DNA from: Streptomyces tibetensis
Lineage (GTDB): Bacteria > Actinomycetota > Actinomycetes > Streptomycetales > Streptomycetaceae
Length of the DNA: 64,000 nt
NCBI RefSeq assembly: GCF_007655005.1
Contig: NZ_SZVW01000014.1
Span: 224,249-288,248 of the forward strand
Direction of reading: 5' to 3'
This document shows positions 25,103 to 34,305 of the stretch, in pieces. The first letter of the stretch is position 1. Every line of letters begins with the position of its first letter. Position numbers and translations under genes: made by a program. The notes beneath the pieces are model-generated. The model ran no database searches. It was not told the origin of the DNA and saw only the letters and a program-made list of their open reading frames with translations.

Positions 25103-27499
25103 TCACACTCCGGTCGGCAAGGGCTGTTCCGCCCAGATGGTCTTGCCCGTGGCCGTCTGGCGGCTGCCCCACCGCTCGGCGAGCTGGGCGACCAGCAGCA
25201 GCCCCCGCCCGCCCTCGTCGAAGACCCGGGCCCGGCGCAGATGTGGCGCGGTGCTGCTGCCGTCGGACACCTCGCAGATGAGGGTCGCGTCGCGGATCAG
25301 CCGCAGCTCGATGGGGGCGCCGCCGTACCGCAGCGCGTTGGTGACCAACTCGCTGACGATCAGTTCGGTGGCGAACTCCGCCTCCGTGAGCCCCCATTCG
25401 GCCAGCTGCTCACCTGCCATCTTGCGGGCCCGGGCCACGGCCGCGGGGTCCGGTGGCAGGTGCCAGGTGCGAACCTGCCCGGCGTCGAGCACGGCCGTCC
25501 GCGCCAGCATCAGCACGACGTCGTCGGCGGGCCGGCCGGTCAGCAGCGTGCGCAGCACCTGCTCGCAGGTCTCCTCCAGCGCGCCGGCGGGGCCGCTCAG
25601 TGCCTGGCGCAGCAGGGCGGCACCGGCCTCGATGTCGTGCCCGGGCGCCTCGAGCAGACCGTCGGTGTAGAGGGCGAGGAGGCTGTTCTCCTCCAGCTGG
25701 ATCTCGGAGGCCTCGAACGGCAGGCCGCCCAGGCCCAGCGGCGGCCCGGCCGGCAGGTCCAGGAACCGTACGCCGCCGTCGGGTGTGACCAGCGCGGGAG
25801 GCGGATGCCCGGCGCGGGCCAGGGTGCAGCGGCGGGACACCGGGTCGTACACGGCGTACAGGCAGGTGGCGCCGACCTGCCCCGGCGTCTCCTCCGTCCC
25901 GCGCACCTCCGGTCCCTCCTCCCGGTCGAGCCGGATGACGAGGTCGTCCAGCTGGGTGAGCAGCTCGTCGGGGGCGAGATCGACATCGGCGAGCGTGCGT
26001 ACCGCGGTCCGCAGGCGGCCCATCGTGGCCGACGCGTGGATGCCGTGGCCGACCACGTCGCCCACCACCAGGGCCACGCGGGTGCCGGACAGCGGGATCA
26101 CGTCGAACCAGTCGCCTCCGATGTCCGCACCGGACCCGGTCGGCAGATAGCGGTAGGCGATGTCCATCGCCGCCAGCTCCGGAAGCCGCTCGGGCAGCAG
26201 ACTGCGCTGGAGCGCCAGCGCCGTGCGTCGCTCCCGCGTGAAGCGGCGGGCGTTGTCCACGCTCACCGCGGCCCGGGCGACGATGTCCTCCGCGAGCAGC
26301 AGGTCGTCCTCGCTGAATGCCTCCGGGGTTTGGTGGCGCAGGAAGTGCACCATGCCGAGGATCACGCCCCGGGCGCGCAGCGGCACCATCATCACCGAGT
26401 GGATCAGGTACCTGGACACGGTCTCGGCCCGGGCGGGGGAGGACTCGAGCCACTCCAGCAGATCCGGATCCCCCGGCCGGTGCCGGGCGCCCCGCTCGGC
26501 GGCCAGGATCCGCAGCGGAAGCGTCCCCACCGGGTAGCGGATCGCGCCGCCCGGCGCCACTACCGACTCCGGGCAGCCTTCCAGTACCGACCGCTGCGCG
26601 CTGCGGCGCAGCATGACCGGCGTGTCCGGCGGCAGCGGCCCCGGCTCGTCACCCCGGGCCACGGACTCCAGCAGATCCACCGTGACGAAGTCCGCGAACC
26701 CCGCCGTGACGGCCACCTCCGCCATCTCCTCGGCCGTCCGGGTCACGTCCAGGGTGCTCCCGATCCGCAGACTGGCCTCGTTGATCACCGCCAGCCGCCG
26801 TCGGGCCCAGGACTGCTCCGTGGTGTCGAACACGGTGGCCGACATGCCCTGGACCGTGCCGGTCTCGTCCTTCAGCGGTGACAGGAACATCGACCAGGCG
26901 TGCGGCCGGACCTCGCCCGGAGCCTTGTCGTGTTCCTCGTGGAAGATCATCTCGCCGGTGCGCAGCACCTCCCGCTGAAGGCGGTCGTAGGTGTCGAAGG
27001 GCGGGTTCGGCTCGATCTCCCACAGGGTCAGGCCCTTCATGTCCTCCTCGGACCTGCCCATCACCTCCGTCATGATGTCGTTGGCCCCGACCAGCCGGGC
27101 ATCCCGGTCGTAGACCGCCACCGGCACGGGGAGCTGGGCGAGCGTGAGGTCCCACAGGGGCAGGGGCCTCGGCGCGGCCCGGGGGTGGGCCGGTACGGTG
27201 CCGGTCACGAGCCAGAGCCGCCGGCCCTCCGCGTCCCGCAGCGGCGTCCCCCGCAGCCGGACCACGACCCGGTTGCCGTCCCGGTGCCGCAGCGCCACCT
27301 CGCCGGACCACGGCCGGCCCTCGGCCACGTGCCGCCGCGTGGATGCGGGGAGGTCGGTGGTGAGCAGGTCGGTGACGGGCCGGCCCACGGTTTCGGCGGG
27401 TTCGTGTCCGAGCAGGCGGCGGGCACCGGCGCTCCACACCATGATCACTCCGCCGGCGTCGACGACGACCGCCAAGTCCTCCGGTACGCGTCCCTGCAC
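25103..27499 (-). CDS. SpoIIE-type PP2C phosphatase with PAS-PAS-GAF-PP2C-HATPase domains
   Basis: Multidomain sensor phosphatase of 798 aa. GTG 27499 follows GGAGG closely and starts just before the first PAS domain; the frame also extends to 27541. Two PAS domains (about 10-115 and 130-250; VYDRDARLVGANDIMTEVMG) are followed by a GAF domain (about 265-430). The PP2C domain shows DIGGDWFDV and VVGDVVGHGI, whose Asp residues bind two Mn ions. The C-terminal HATPase domain has LIVSELVTNALRYGG and DEGGRGLLLVAQLAERWG. The family typically dephosphorylates or phosphorylates anti-sigma antagonists in response to signals. It is a close relative of 47783-50215. Confidence 0.92.
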   Translation of the reverse strand: MQGRVPEDLAVVVDAGGVIMVWSAGARRLLGHEPAETVGRPVTDLLTTDLPASTRRHVAEGRPWSGEVALRHRDGNRVVVRLRGTPLRDAEGRRLWLVTGTVPAHPRAAPRPLPLWDLTLAQLPVPVAVYDRDARLVGANDIMTEVMGRSEEDMKGLTLWEIEPNPPFDTYDRLQREVLRTGEMIFHEEHDKAPGEVRPHAWSMFLSPLKDETGTVQGMSATVFDTTEQSWARRRLAVINEASLRIGSTLDVTRTAEEMAEVAVTAGFADFVTVDLLESVARGDEPGPLPPDTPVMLRRSAQRSVLEGCPESVVAPGGAIRYPVGTLPLRILAAERGARHRPGDPDLLEWLESSPARAETVSRYLIHSVMMVPLRARGVILGMVHFLRHQTPEAFSEDDLLLAEDIVARAAVSVDNARRFTRERRTALALQRSLLPERLPELAAMDIAYRYLPTGSGADIGGDWFDVIPLSGTRVALVVGDVVGHGIHASATMGRLRTAVRTLADVDLAPDELLTQLDDLVIRLDREEGPEVRGTEETPGQVGATCLYAVYDPVSRRCTLARAGHPPPALVTPDGGVRFLDLPAGPPLGLGGLPFEASEIQLEENSLLALYTDGLLEAPGHDIEAGAALLRQALSGPAGALEETCEQVLRTLLTGRPADDVVLMLARTAVLDAGQVRTWHLPPDPAAVARARKMAGEQLAEWGLTEAEFATELIVSELVTNALRYGGAPIELRLIRDATLICEVSDGSSTAPHLRRARVFDEGGRGLLLVAQLAERWGSRQTATGKTIWAEQPLPTGV

Positions 27500-27609
27500 G
27501 GTGCCTCCGGATGTACCGCACCTGCCTACTCGGTCCTGCACCCGATTGTCCCGCTACCGGCTCGCTGAGGCTCGTCTGCCGACAGGCGCCACCGTGACCA
27601 GCGCGTACG

Positions 27610-28305
27610 TCAGATCGCCGCGCGGATCGCCCGCTCGAACCCCTCGACGTGTCCCCGGGCGAGGCGCGCCGCCCGCTCCGGCTCACCCGCGACGATCGCC
27701 TCGATCAGCGGCCCGTGCTCCTCGACGTGACCCGCCATGTCCGACAGGCGGTCGAGGAACAGGCACCAGATGCGGGTGGCGAGGTTGTCGTGCCGGACGA
27801 GGGTGTCCTCCAGGTAGGGGTTGTGCGCGGCGGCGTAGACCGCGCGGTGGACCTGGAGGTCCAGGTGCATCAGGGCGGTCGCGTCCTGCCGGGCGGGGGC
27901 CGCGCTCTCCAGCTCCCGCCGCAGCGCCGTCAGAACCTCCCGGTCCGCTGCCGTGGCGCGGCGCGCGGCCTGGGCGGCGGCCAGGGGCTCCAGCTCCTGG
28001 CGCACCTCGGAGATATGGGCGAGGTCGGTGATGTTGACCTCGGTGGCGAAGGTGCCGCGCCGGGGGTAGGTCGTGATCAGACGCTCGTACTGGAGCCGCT
28101 TCAGCGCCTCGCGCACCGGGGTCCGGCCGACGCCGAGGGACTGCGCCAGCTGCTCCTCGTGGATCGGCGCGCCCGGCCGGATCTCGAGCATCACGAGCCG
28201 GTCGCGGATGCCCCGGTAGGCGCGCTCGGCGAGGGACAACTCCTCGCCGCCGGGCTGTGTGCTCCGCGAGTTCCCGCTGGTGGGCTCGGTCGCCAGCTGC
28301 TGCAT
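27610..28305 (-). CDS. GntR family regulator (FadR/FCD subfamily) of the sox operon
   Basis: Transcription factor of 231 aa from ATG 28305, preceded by AAGGGGG. The N-terminal winged helix has the GntR signature IHEEQLAQSLGVGRTPVREA. The C-terminal FCD ligand domain is all-helical, with DLQVHRAVYAAAHNPYLEDT carrying the metal-binding Asp/His residues of the subfamily. It is divergent from the sarcosine oxidase operon. A 14-bp palindrome lies between them, so it is probably the local repressor, released by a pathway metabolite such as sarcosine or betaine; the ligand is inference. Confidence 0.92.
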   Translation of the reverse strand: MQQLATEPTSGNSRSTQPGGEELSLAERAYRGIRDRLVMLEIRPGAPIHEEQLAQSLGVGRTPVREALKRLQYERLITTYPRRGTFATEVNITDLAHISEVRQELEPLAAAQAARRATAADREVLTALRRELESAAPARQDATALMHLDLQVHRAVYAAAHNPYLEDTLVRHDNLATRIWCLFLDRLSDMAGHVEEHGPLIEAIVAGEPERAARLARGHVEGFERAIRAAI

Positions 28306-28353
28306 GAATGCCCCCTTGACCTGTCCGGCGAGCTCCCATACCGTACCGCAGAG

Positions 28354-28367
28354 ACTGATATATCAGT
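28354..28367. promoter_or_regulatory. Palindromic operator, likely for the GntR regulator
   Basis: ACTGATATATCAGT is a perfect 14-bp palindrome, conspicuously AT-rich in this genome. It lies 49 bases before gntR and 33 bases before the first ORF of the sox transcript. FadR-type GntR proteins bind short AT-centred palindromes like this one, so autoregulation and control of sox are likely. Confidence 0.75.
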
Positions 28368-28400
28368 TCGGCATCAGTTGGCTCCCAGGATGGTGCACCC

Positions 28401-28589
28401 ATGGCAACCAGCCCGTCGACCAGCACACCCGCCCTGGCCACCCGCGGTTTCGGCGCGACGGAGTTCCGGGAGGGCGCCGACCGCGTCGCCGAGACCCTGA
28501 AGGGCCGACGGCCGGACGGCGACCTGCGCGAGCGGGCCGGCGCACTCGCCACCGCATTCCCCCTCTGCGCGGACGGAGCCCTGGCATGA
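28401..28589 (+). pseudogene. Short ORF matching the C-terminal end of serine hydroxymethyltransferase (glyA remnant)
   Basis: Sixty-two codons from ATG 28401 to TGA 28589, overlapping soxB by ATGA. After about eight unmatched residues, TPALATRGFGATEFREGAD followed by RVAETLK and a final LATAFPL matches the known tail of SHMT (TPALTTRGF..xxFREVADxIAExL...LAxxFPLY). The catalytic body, including the PLP lysine, is absent, so it cannot be an active SHMT. glyA is commonly the first gene of glycine-betaine/sarcosine operons, where SHMT makes serine from the glycine and methylene-THF that sarcosine oxidase releases. This looks like an internal deletion that kept the operator, a start codon and coupling to soxB. 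It may also have been retained as a leader peptide. Confidence 0.75.
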
Positions 28590-29806
28590 CCGCACAGCCG
28601 CTGCCGGAGCACCCGGACTTCCTCTGGCGCAATCCCGAGCCGCGCTCCTCGTACGACGTCGTCATCGTCGGCGCGGGCGGCCACGGCCTGGCCACCGCCT
28701 ACTACCTCGCCGAGAACCACGGCATCACCGACGTCGCCGTCCTGGAGAAGGGCTGGCTGGCCGGCGGCAACATGGCCCGCAACACCACGATCATCCGCTC
28801 CAACTACCTCTGGGAGGAGAGCGCCGCGATCTACGAGCACGCGCTCAAGCTGTGGGAGCGGCTCCCCGAGGAGCTCGACTACGACTTCCTGTTCAGCCAG
28901 CGCGGTGTCCTCAACCTCGCGCACACCCTCCAGGACGTCCGCGAGGGCATGCGCCGGGTGAACGCCAACCGGCTCAACGGAGTCGACGCCGAGTGGCTCG
29001 AACCGGACCAGGCCGCCAAGGTCTGCCCCATCCTCAACGTCTCGCCCCGCAGCCGCCATCCCGTCCTCGGCGCCACCTTCCAGCCCCGGGCCGGCATCGC
29101 CAAGCACGACCACGTCGCCTGGGCGCTGGCCCGCCGTGCCGACGAGCTGGGCGTGGACCTGATCCAGGGCTGTGAGGTCACCGGATTCGTCAAGGACGGC
29201 GACCGCGTCGTGGGCGTCGAGACCAGCCGGGGCCGTATCCACACCGGCCGGGTCGGGCTCGCGGCGGCCGGGCACAGCAGTGTGCTGGCCGAACGGGCGG
29301 GCGTGCGGCTGCCGGTGCAGTCACACCCCCTGCAGGCCCTGGTCTCGGAGCTGCACGAGCCGGTGCACCCGACGGTCGTCATGTCGAACCACGTGCACGT
29401 CTACGTCTCCCAGGCGCACAAGGGCGAGCTGGTGATGGGCGCGGGCGTCGACTCCTACAACGGCTACGGCCAGCGCGGCTCCTTCCACGTCATCGAACGG
29501 CAGATGGCCGCCGCCGTCGAGCTGTTCCCCGTCTTCGCCCGGGCGCACGTGCTGCGCACCTGGGGCGGCATCGTCGACGTCACCCCCGACGCCTCGCCGA
29601 TCATCGGCGGCACCCCCGTCCAGGGTCTGTACGTCAACTGCGGCTGGGGCACCGGTGGCTTCAAGGCAACCCCGGCCGCCGGCTGGACCTTCGCGCACAC
29701 CCTCGCCACGGGCGAGCCGCATCCGCTGAACGCCCCCTTCGCCCTCGAACGCTTCACCACGGGCGCCCTGATCGACGAACACGGCGCAGCGGCCGTGGCC
29801 CACTGA
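28586..29806 (+). CDS. soxB: Sarcosine oxidase subunit beta
   Basis: Catalytic FAD/FMN subunit of the heterotetrameric sarcosine oxidase, 406 aa, the standard length. The FAD-binding motif YDVVIVGAGGHGLATAYYLA is near residue 22. TTIIRSNYLWEES matches the region after the flavin loop that is conserved in SoxB, and GGIVDVTPDASPIIG followed by NCGWGTGGFKATPAAG is the C-terminal DAO-family FAD contact. ATG 28586 overlaps the short upstream ORF, and the delta gene follows after 13 bases. It oxidises sarcosine to glycine, with the methyl group passed to tetrahydrofolate in the alpha subunit. Confidence 0.96.
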   Translation: MTAQPLPEHPDFLWRNPEPRSSYDVVIVGAGGHGLATAYYLAENHGITDVAVLEKGWLAGGNMARNTTIIRSNYLWEESAAIYEHALKLWERLPEELDYDFLFSQRGVLNLAHTLQDVREGMRRVNANRLNGVDAEWLEPDQAAKVCPILNVSPRSRHPVLGATFQPRAGIAKHDHVAWALARRADELGVDLIQGCEVTGFVKDGDRVVGVETSRGRIHTGRVGLAAAGHSSVLAERAGVRLPVQSHPLQALVSELHEPVHPTVVMSNHVHVYVSQAHKGELVMGAGVDSYNGYGQRGSFHVIERQMAAAVELFPVFARAHVLRTWGGIVDVTPDASPIIGGTPVQGLYVNCGWGTGGFKATPAAGWTFAHTLATGEPHPLNAPFALERFTTGALIDEHGAAAVAH

Positions 29807-29819
29807 GGAGGACACGACC

Positions 29820-30101
29820 GTGCTGCTGATCACCTGCCCGTGGTGCGGCCCGCGGGACGAGACGGAGTACCACTACGGCGGACAGGCCCACGTCCCCCAC
29901 CCCGAGGCCCCTTCCGACCTCACAGACGAGCAGTGGGCCGCCTACGTGTTCTTCCGCGACAACCCCAAAGGTCCCTTCGCCGAACGCTGGATGCACGCCA
30001 CCGGCTGCCGCCGCTGGTTCAACGTCCTGCGCGACACCGCCACCCACGAGGTGCTGACCACCTACCGGCTCGACGAGCCGCGCCCCGGAGGGACCCGATG
30101 A
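29820..30101 (+). CDS. soxD: Sarcosine oxidase subunit delta
   Basis: Small zinc-binding structural subunit, 93 aa. MLLITCPWCGPRDETEYHY at the N-terminus is the family signature; C-P-W-C together with later His and Cys (HATGCRRWFNVLRD) ligates zinc. GTG 29820 has a GAGGAGGA ribosome site directly upstream. The 3' end overlaps the alpha subunit start (ATGA at 30098-30101), which supports stoichiometric translation of the complex. Confidence 0.96.
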   Translation: MLLITCPWCGPRDETEYHYGGQAHVPHPEAPSDLTDEQWAAYVFFRDNPKGPFAERWMHATGCRRWFNVLRDTATHEVLTTYRLDEPRPGGTR

Positions 30102-32938
30102 CCGAACAGCGCTTCCGGCTCCCGCAGGGTGGCCGAGTCGACCGCGGCGCCGTGCTGCGCTTCACCGTCGACGGACGGGAGTTGACCGGGCATCCCGGCG
30201 ACACCCTCGCTTCGGCCATGCTGGCGAACGGGCTCGTCGAGGTCGCCCCGTCGCTCTATCGCGGCCGCCCGCGCGGCATCACCGCCGCGGGCGTCGAGGA
30301 GCCCAACGCCCTGGTCCAGCTGGACGGCCCCTGTTCGGAGGGCATGCTCCCGGCCACGACCGTCGAGCTGTACGACGGCCTGTCCGCCACCACGCTCTCC
30401 GGGATGGGCCGCCTCGATACGGCCCCCGACCCGGCCGTCTACGACAAGAAGTACGTCCACACCGACGTCCTCGTCGTCGGCGCCGGACCGGCGGGGCTTT
30501 CGGCCGCCGCCGCGGCGGCCGGTTCCGGCGCACGGGTGATCCTCGTCGACGAGCGGCCCGAGCCCGGTGGTTCGCTGTTCCACGACACCCAGTGGATCGC
30601 CGACGTCGGGGCGGCCCTGAACGCCGCGCCCGAGGTCGTCGTCCTGCCCCGCACCACGGCCTTCGGCTCCTACGACGACAACTACGTCCTCGCCCTGCAG
30701 CGCCGCACCGACCACCTGGGACCCGCCGCCCCCGAAGGCGTCTCACGCCAGCGGCTCTGGCACATCCGCGCCCGGCAGGTGGTGCTGGCCACCGGCGCGC
30801 ACGAGCGCCCGCTGGTCTTCGCCGGCAACGACCGGCCCGGGGTGATGCTCTCCTGCGCCGTGCGGACGTACCTCAACCGCTATGCCGTGGCCCCCGGTTC
30901 ACGGGCCGTGGTGAGCACGACCAACGACAGTGCCTACGACACGGTCGCCGATCTGCACGCGGCCGGGATCGGCATCGTCACCGTCGTGGACGCCCGGCCC
31001 GAACTGTCCCGGCGCGCGGCCGAGATCGCCGGAGCGACCGGGGTGCAGGTGCTGACGGGCAGCACGGTCGTCGACACGGCGGGCTGCGGCCGCCTCACCG
31101 GCGTCACCGTGCAGGCGCTCGACGCCGAGGGCCGACTCGCCGGACAGCAACGGTCGTTCGACTGCGATCTGCTCGCCGTCTCCGGCGGATGGAGCCCGGT
31201 GGTGCACCTGCACAGCCAGCGGCAGGGCCGGCTGCGCTGGGACGGCGAGTTGGTCGCCTTCGTACCCGACGGTGCTGTGCGCGACCAGCAGATCGTCGGT
31301 GCGGCGCGGGGGACGTACGACCTCGACGGCTGCCGTGCCGAGGGGGCGCGGGCGGGCGCGCTGGCTGCGACCAAGGCCGGGTTCCCGGTCGCCGTACCAC
31401 CCGAGGGCGCGCGGCCCCCCGGCGGCCCGACGCGCGCGCTGTGGCTCGTGCCCGGCACCGACGGCGAACCCGGCACCTGGGACAGCCACTTCGTCGACCT
31501 CCAGCGTGATGTCAGCGTCGCCGACGTGTGGCGGTCCACCGGCGCCGGTATGCGCGGCGTCGAACACGTCAAGCGCTACACCTCCCTCGGCACCGCCAAC
31601 GACCAGGGCAAGACCTCGGGCGTCAACGCGATCGGCGTCATCGCCGAAGCGCTCGGCGGTTCACCGGGCGAGATCGGCACCACGGCCTACCGGGCGCCGT
31701 ACACGCCGGTCGCCTTCGCCGCCCTGGCCGGGCGGGAACGAGGCGACCTGCTCGACCCGGAGCGCACTACCCCCCTCCACGGCTGGCACGTGGCACACGG
31801 CGCGGAGTTCGAGGACGTCGGGCAGTGGAAGCGCCCGCGGTACTACCCACGGCCCGGCGAGGACATGGACGCCGCCGTGGCCCGCGAGTGCCGTGCGGCC
31901 CGTGAGGGGGTGGCCTTCATGGACGCCTCCACCCTCGGCAAGATCGAGATCCGGGGCGCGGACGCGGGCGAGTTCCTCAACCGGATCTACACCAACGCCT
32001 TCAAGAAGCTGAAGCCCGGCACCGCCCGCTACGGCGTGATGTGCAAGCCCGACGGGATGATCTTCGACGACGGTGTGACGCTGCGGCTCGACGACGACCG
32101 CTACTTCATGACCACCACGACCGGGGGTGCCGCCGGAGTCCTGGACTGGCTGGAGGAGTGGCTCCAGACCGAGTGGCCCCACCTCGACGTGCACTGCACC
32201 TCGGTGACCGAGCAGTGGTCGACGATCGCGGTCGTCGGCCCCAGGTCCCGCGAGGTCGTCGCCCGGCTCGCCCCCGACATCGATCTGTCCGCCGAAGCGT
32301 TCCCCTTCATGGCCTTCCGTGAGACCACCCTGGCCTGCGGCGTCCCGGCCCGCGTCTGCCGGATCTCCTTCTCCGGCGAACTGGCCTACGAGATCAACGT
32401 CTCGGGGTGGTACGGCCTGGCTGTCTGGGAGCGGGTGCACGAGGCCGGGCAACCGTACGGCATCACCCCGTACGGCACCGAGACCATGCACGTGCTGCGG
32501 GCCGAGAAGGGATACATCATCGTCGGGCAGGACACCGACGGCACCGTCACCCCGCAGGACGCGGGCATGTCCTGGGTGGTCTCGAAGCAGAAGGACTTCA
32601 TCGGCAAGCGGTCCTTCTCCCGCGCCGACACCGCCCGCGCCGATCGCAAGCACCTGGTCGGCCTGCTGCCGCGCGACCGCACGACCCGGCTCCCCGAGGG
32701 CACGCAACTCGTGGCCCAGGGCGTCTCCTTGGAGACCCTCCCGGTGCCGATGCTCGGCCACGTCACCTCCAGCTACCACAGCCCGGCACTCGACCGCCCC
32801 TTCGCCCTTGCCCTCGTCACCGGCGGGCGGGACCGGATCGGCGAGACCCTGCTCGCCCCGGTGGGCGAGGACCTCGTGCCCGTCGAAGTGGCCGACTGCG
32901 TCCTCTACGACCCGGAAGGGACCAAGCGAGATGGCTGA
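30098..32938 (+). CDS. soxA: Sarcosine oxidase subunit alpha
   Basis: Large subunit, 946 aa, as expected for SoxA. The N-terminal fer2_4-like region has FTVDGRELTGHPGDTLASAM. TDVLVVGAGPAGLSAAAAA is the NAD-binding Rossmann motif. The C-terminal ~380 residues form a glycine-cleavage T-protein (GCV_T) folate-binding domain: GEFLNRIYTNAFKKLKPG, RYGVMCKPDGMIFDDGV, then FSGELAYEINV. That domain turns the released methylene into 5,10-methylene-THF. ATG 30098 overlaps soxD, and the stop overlaps soxG. A longer reading frame back to 29840 runs through soxD and is not the real start. Confidence 0.96.
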   Translation: MTEQRFRLPQGGRVDRGAVLRFTVDGRELTGHPGDTLASAMLANGLVEVAPSLYRGRPRGITAAGVEEPNALVQLDGPCSEGMLPATTVELYDGLSATTLSGMGRLDTAPDPAVYDKKYVHTDVLVVGAGPAGLSAAAAAAGSGARVILVDERPEPGGSLFHDTQWIADVGAALNAAPEVVVLPRTTAFGSYDDNYVLALQRRTDHLGPAAPEGVSRQRLWHIRARQVVLATGAHERPLVFAGNDRPGVMLSCAVRTYLNRYAVAPGSRAVVSTTNDSAYDTVADLHAAGIGIVTVVDARPELSRRAAEIAGATGVQVLTGSTVVDTAGCGRLTGVTVQALDAEGRLAGQQRSFDCDLLAVSGGWSPVVHLHSQRQGRLRWDGELVAFVPDGAVRDQQIVGAARGTYDLDGCRAEGARAGALAATKAGFPVAVPPEGARPPGGPTRALWLVPGTDGEPGTWDSHFVDLQRDVSVADVWRSTGAGMRGVEHVKRYTSLGTANDQGKTSGVNAIGVIAEALGGSPGEIGTTAYRAPYTPVAFAALAGRERGDLLDPERTTPLHGWHVAHGAEFEDVGQWKRPRYYPRPGEDMDAAVARECRAAREGVAFMDASTLGKIEIRGADAGEFLNRIYTNAFKKLKPGTARYGVMCKPDGMIFDDGVTLRLDDDRYFMTTTTGGAAGVLDWLEEWLQTEWPHLDVHCTSVTEQWSTIAVVGPRSREVVARLAPDIDLSAEAFPFMAFRETTLACGVPARVCRISFSGELAYEINVSGWYGLAVWERVHEAGQPYGITPYGTETMHVLRAEKGYIIVGQDTDGTVTPQDAGMSWVVSKQKDFIGKRSFSRADTARADRKHLVGLLPRDRTTRLPEGTQLVAQGVSLETLPVPMLGHVTSSYHSPALDRPFALALVTGGRDRIGETLLAPVGEDLVPVEVADCVLYDPEGTKRDG

Positions 32939-33533
32939 CACCGGTATCACGGCCTTGCGCAGCAGCCCGCTGGCTCATCTGGCGGACCGGATGCGCGCCG
33001 CCGCCGTCACCGGCGCCCGGGGCGTCACGCTGCGGGAGCTGCCGTTCCTCCACATGGTGAACGTGCGCGTGGACCCCTCCTCCGCAGCGGCCGGCCGGAT
33101 CGAGACGGCTCTGGGGGCGCCACTCCCGCGCCGGTGCGGCGACACCACCGCGTCCGGCCCCCGCACGGTCCTCTGGCTGGGCCCCGACGAGTGGCTCGTG
33201 CTGTCCCGGTCCGATGAGGCCGCCGCATCGCGGGAGGCACTGGGGCAGGATCCCGGCTCGGTCGTGGACGTCTCCGCGAACCGCACGACGCTGGAGCTGA
33301 GCGGACCGTCCGCCCGGCAGGTGCTGGAGAAGGGCTGCCCCCTGGACCTGCATCCCCGGTCCTTCGGCCCGGGTCGGGCGGTGTCGACCACGGTGGGTCC
33401 CGTGGCCGTCCTGCTCTGGCAGACCGACGACGCGCCGACGTACCGCCTGCTGCCGCGCTCCTCGTTCGCCGACTACCTGGGGCGCTGGATCGTCGACGCG
33501 ATGAGCGAGTTCGGCGGACCGGAGGTGCTGTGA
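32931..33533 (+). CDS. soxG: Sarcosine oxidase subunit gamma
   Basis: Fourth subunit, 200 aa, last gene of soxBDAG; its ATG lies inside the end of soxA. The fold resembles a T-protein-like domain: ELPFLHMVNVRVDPSS, TVLWLGPDEWLVLS and DVSANRTTLELSGPSARQVL are conserved in SoxG. It contacts the alpha subunit in the complex. After the stop 34 bases separate it from the convergent LysE gene, with no strong hairpin. Confidence 0.94.
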   Translation: MADTGITALRSSPLAHLADRMRAAAVTGARGVTLRELPFLHMVNVRVDPSSAAAGRIETALGAPLPRRCGDTTASGPRTVLWLGPDEWLVLSRSDEAAASREALGQDPGSVVDVSANRTTLELSGPSARQVLEKGCPLDLHPRSFGPGRAVSTTVGPVAVLLWQTDDAPTYRLLPRSSFADYLGRWIVDAMSEFGGPEVL

Positions 33534-33567
33534 AATCCCCCTTGCGGCAGTGGGCCGCTCGGGCCCC

Positions 33568-34194
33568 TCAGCCGGCCAGGCGTTCCACCAGCAGGAACCC
33601 GCCGATGGCGATCATCATCGCGCCGGACGCCCGGGTCACCGCCCGGGCCGCGGAGGGCCTGGTCCTCAGGACGGTGCGGGCGAGGACTCCGACGGTGAGG
33701 TAGACGACGGCGCAGGCGGTCATGTGCAGCGAGCCGAGCAGGCCGGTCTGGCCCGCGACCGGCCAGGCACCCGCGGGGTCGATGAACTGCGGGAACAGCG
33801 AGAAGTAGAGCAGCAGCGCCTTGGGGTTGAGGCCGCTGGTCCCGATTCCCCGGAGCAGGACCCGCGCACGGGAGGACCCTTCGGCGCCCGGTTCCCGCAC
33901 GCCGGCCGTCAGGGCCGCCGGCTGCCGCAACACCCCCCAGCCGAGCCACACCAGATAGCCGGCCCCGGCCACGGTCAGCCCGGTCAGCAGCGTCCCCGAG
34001 CTCGCCACGATCACCACCAGTCCCGCCACGGCGAGCAGCGTGTAGCCCGCGTATCCGGCGACCAGTCCGGCGACGGCCGGCACGACCGACCGGTCCCGCA
34101 GACCGGCGGTGATCGCGTAGGCCCAGTCCGCGCCGGGGGTGAATACCAGCAGGAGATCCACTGCGAGGAAGGCCGCCAGCGTGGTCGTGTCCAT
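33568..34194 (-). CDS. LysE/RhtB family amino-acid exporter
   Basis: Six-helix membrane exporter, 208 aa, from ATG 34194. The N-terminal TLAAFLAVDLLLVFTPGADW matches the family motif (F...PGP), with Ala in place of the second Pro. The middle GTSGLNPKALLLYFSLFPQF is the hallmark N-P-K-A motif. It exports amino acids or homoserine-lactone-like compounds. It is divergent from an Lrp/AsnC regulator 111 bases away, the typical arrangement in which an Lrp protein senses the exported amino acid and activates the exporter. Confidence 0.92.
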   Translation of the reverse strand: MDTTTLAAFLAVDLLLVFTPGADWAYAITAGLRDRSVVPAVAGLVAGYAGYTLLAVAGLVVIVASSGTLLTGLTVAGAGYLVWLGWGVLRQPAALTAGVREPGAEGSSRARVLLRGIGTSGLNPKALLLYFSLFPQFIDPAGAWPVAGQTGLLGSLHMTACAVVYLTVGVLARTVLRTRPSAARAVTRASGAMMIAIGGFLLVERLAG

Positions 34195-34305
34195 CGATCG
34201 TTCCCTCTCACGTGCTGCGGTGCGAGAGGAAGGCTAGGCCGGATCTGCCCGAAAGTGTTCCCTTCTTTTCTCCTTGATCGCGGCTTCTGGGGCAGAATCT
34301 TCTCC

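Noticed and set aside
33534..33567. Possible terminator between soxG and the LysE gene
   Set aside because: Only a short imperfect GGGCC/GGCCC pairing is seen, too weak to call.
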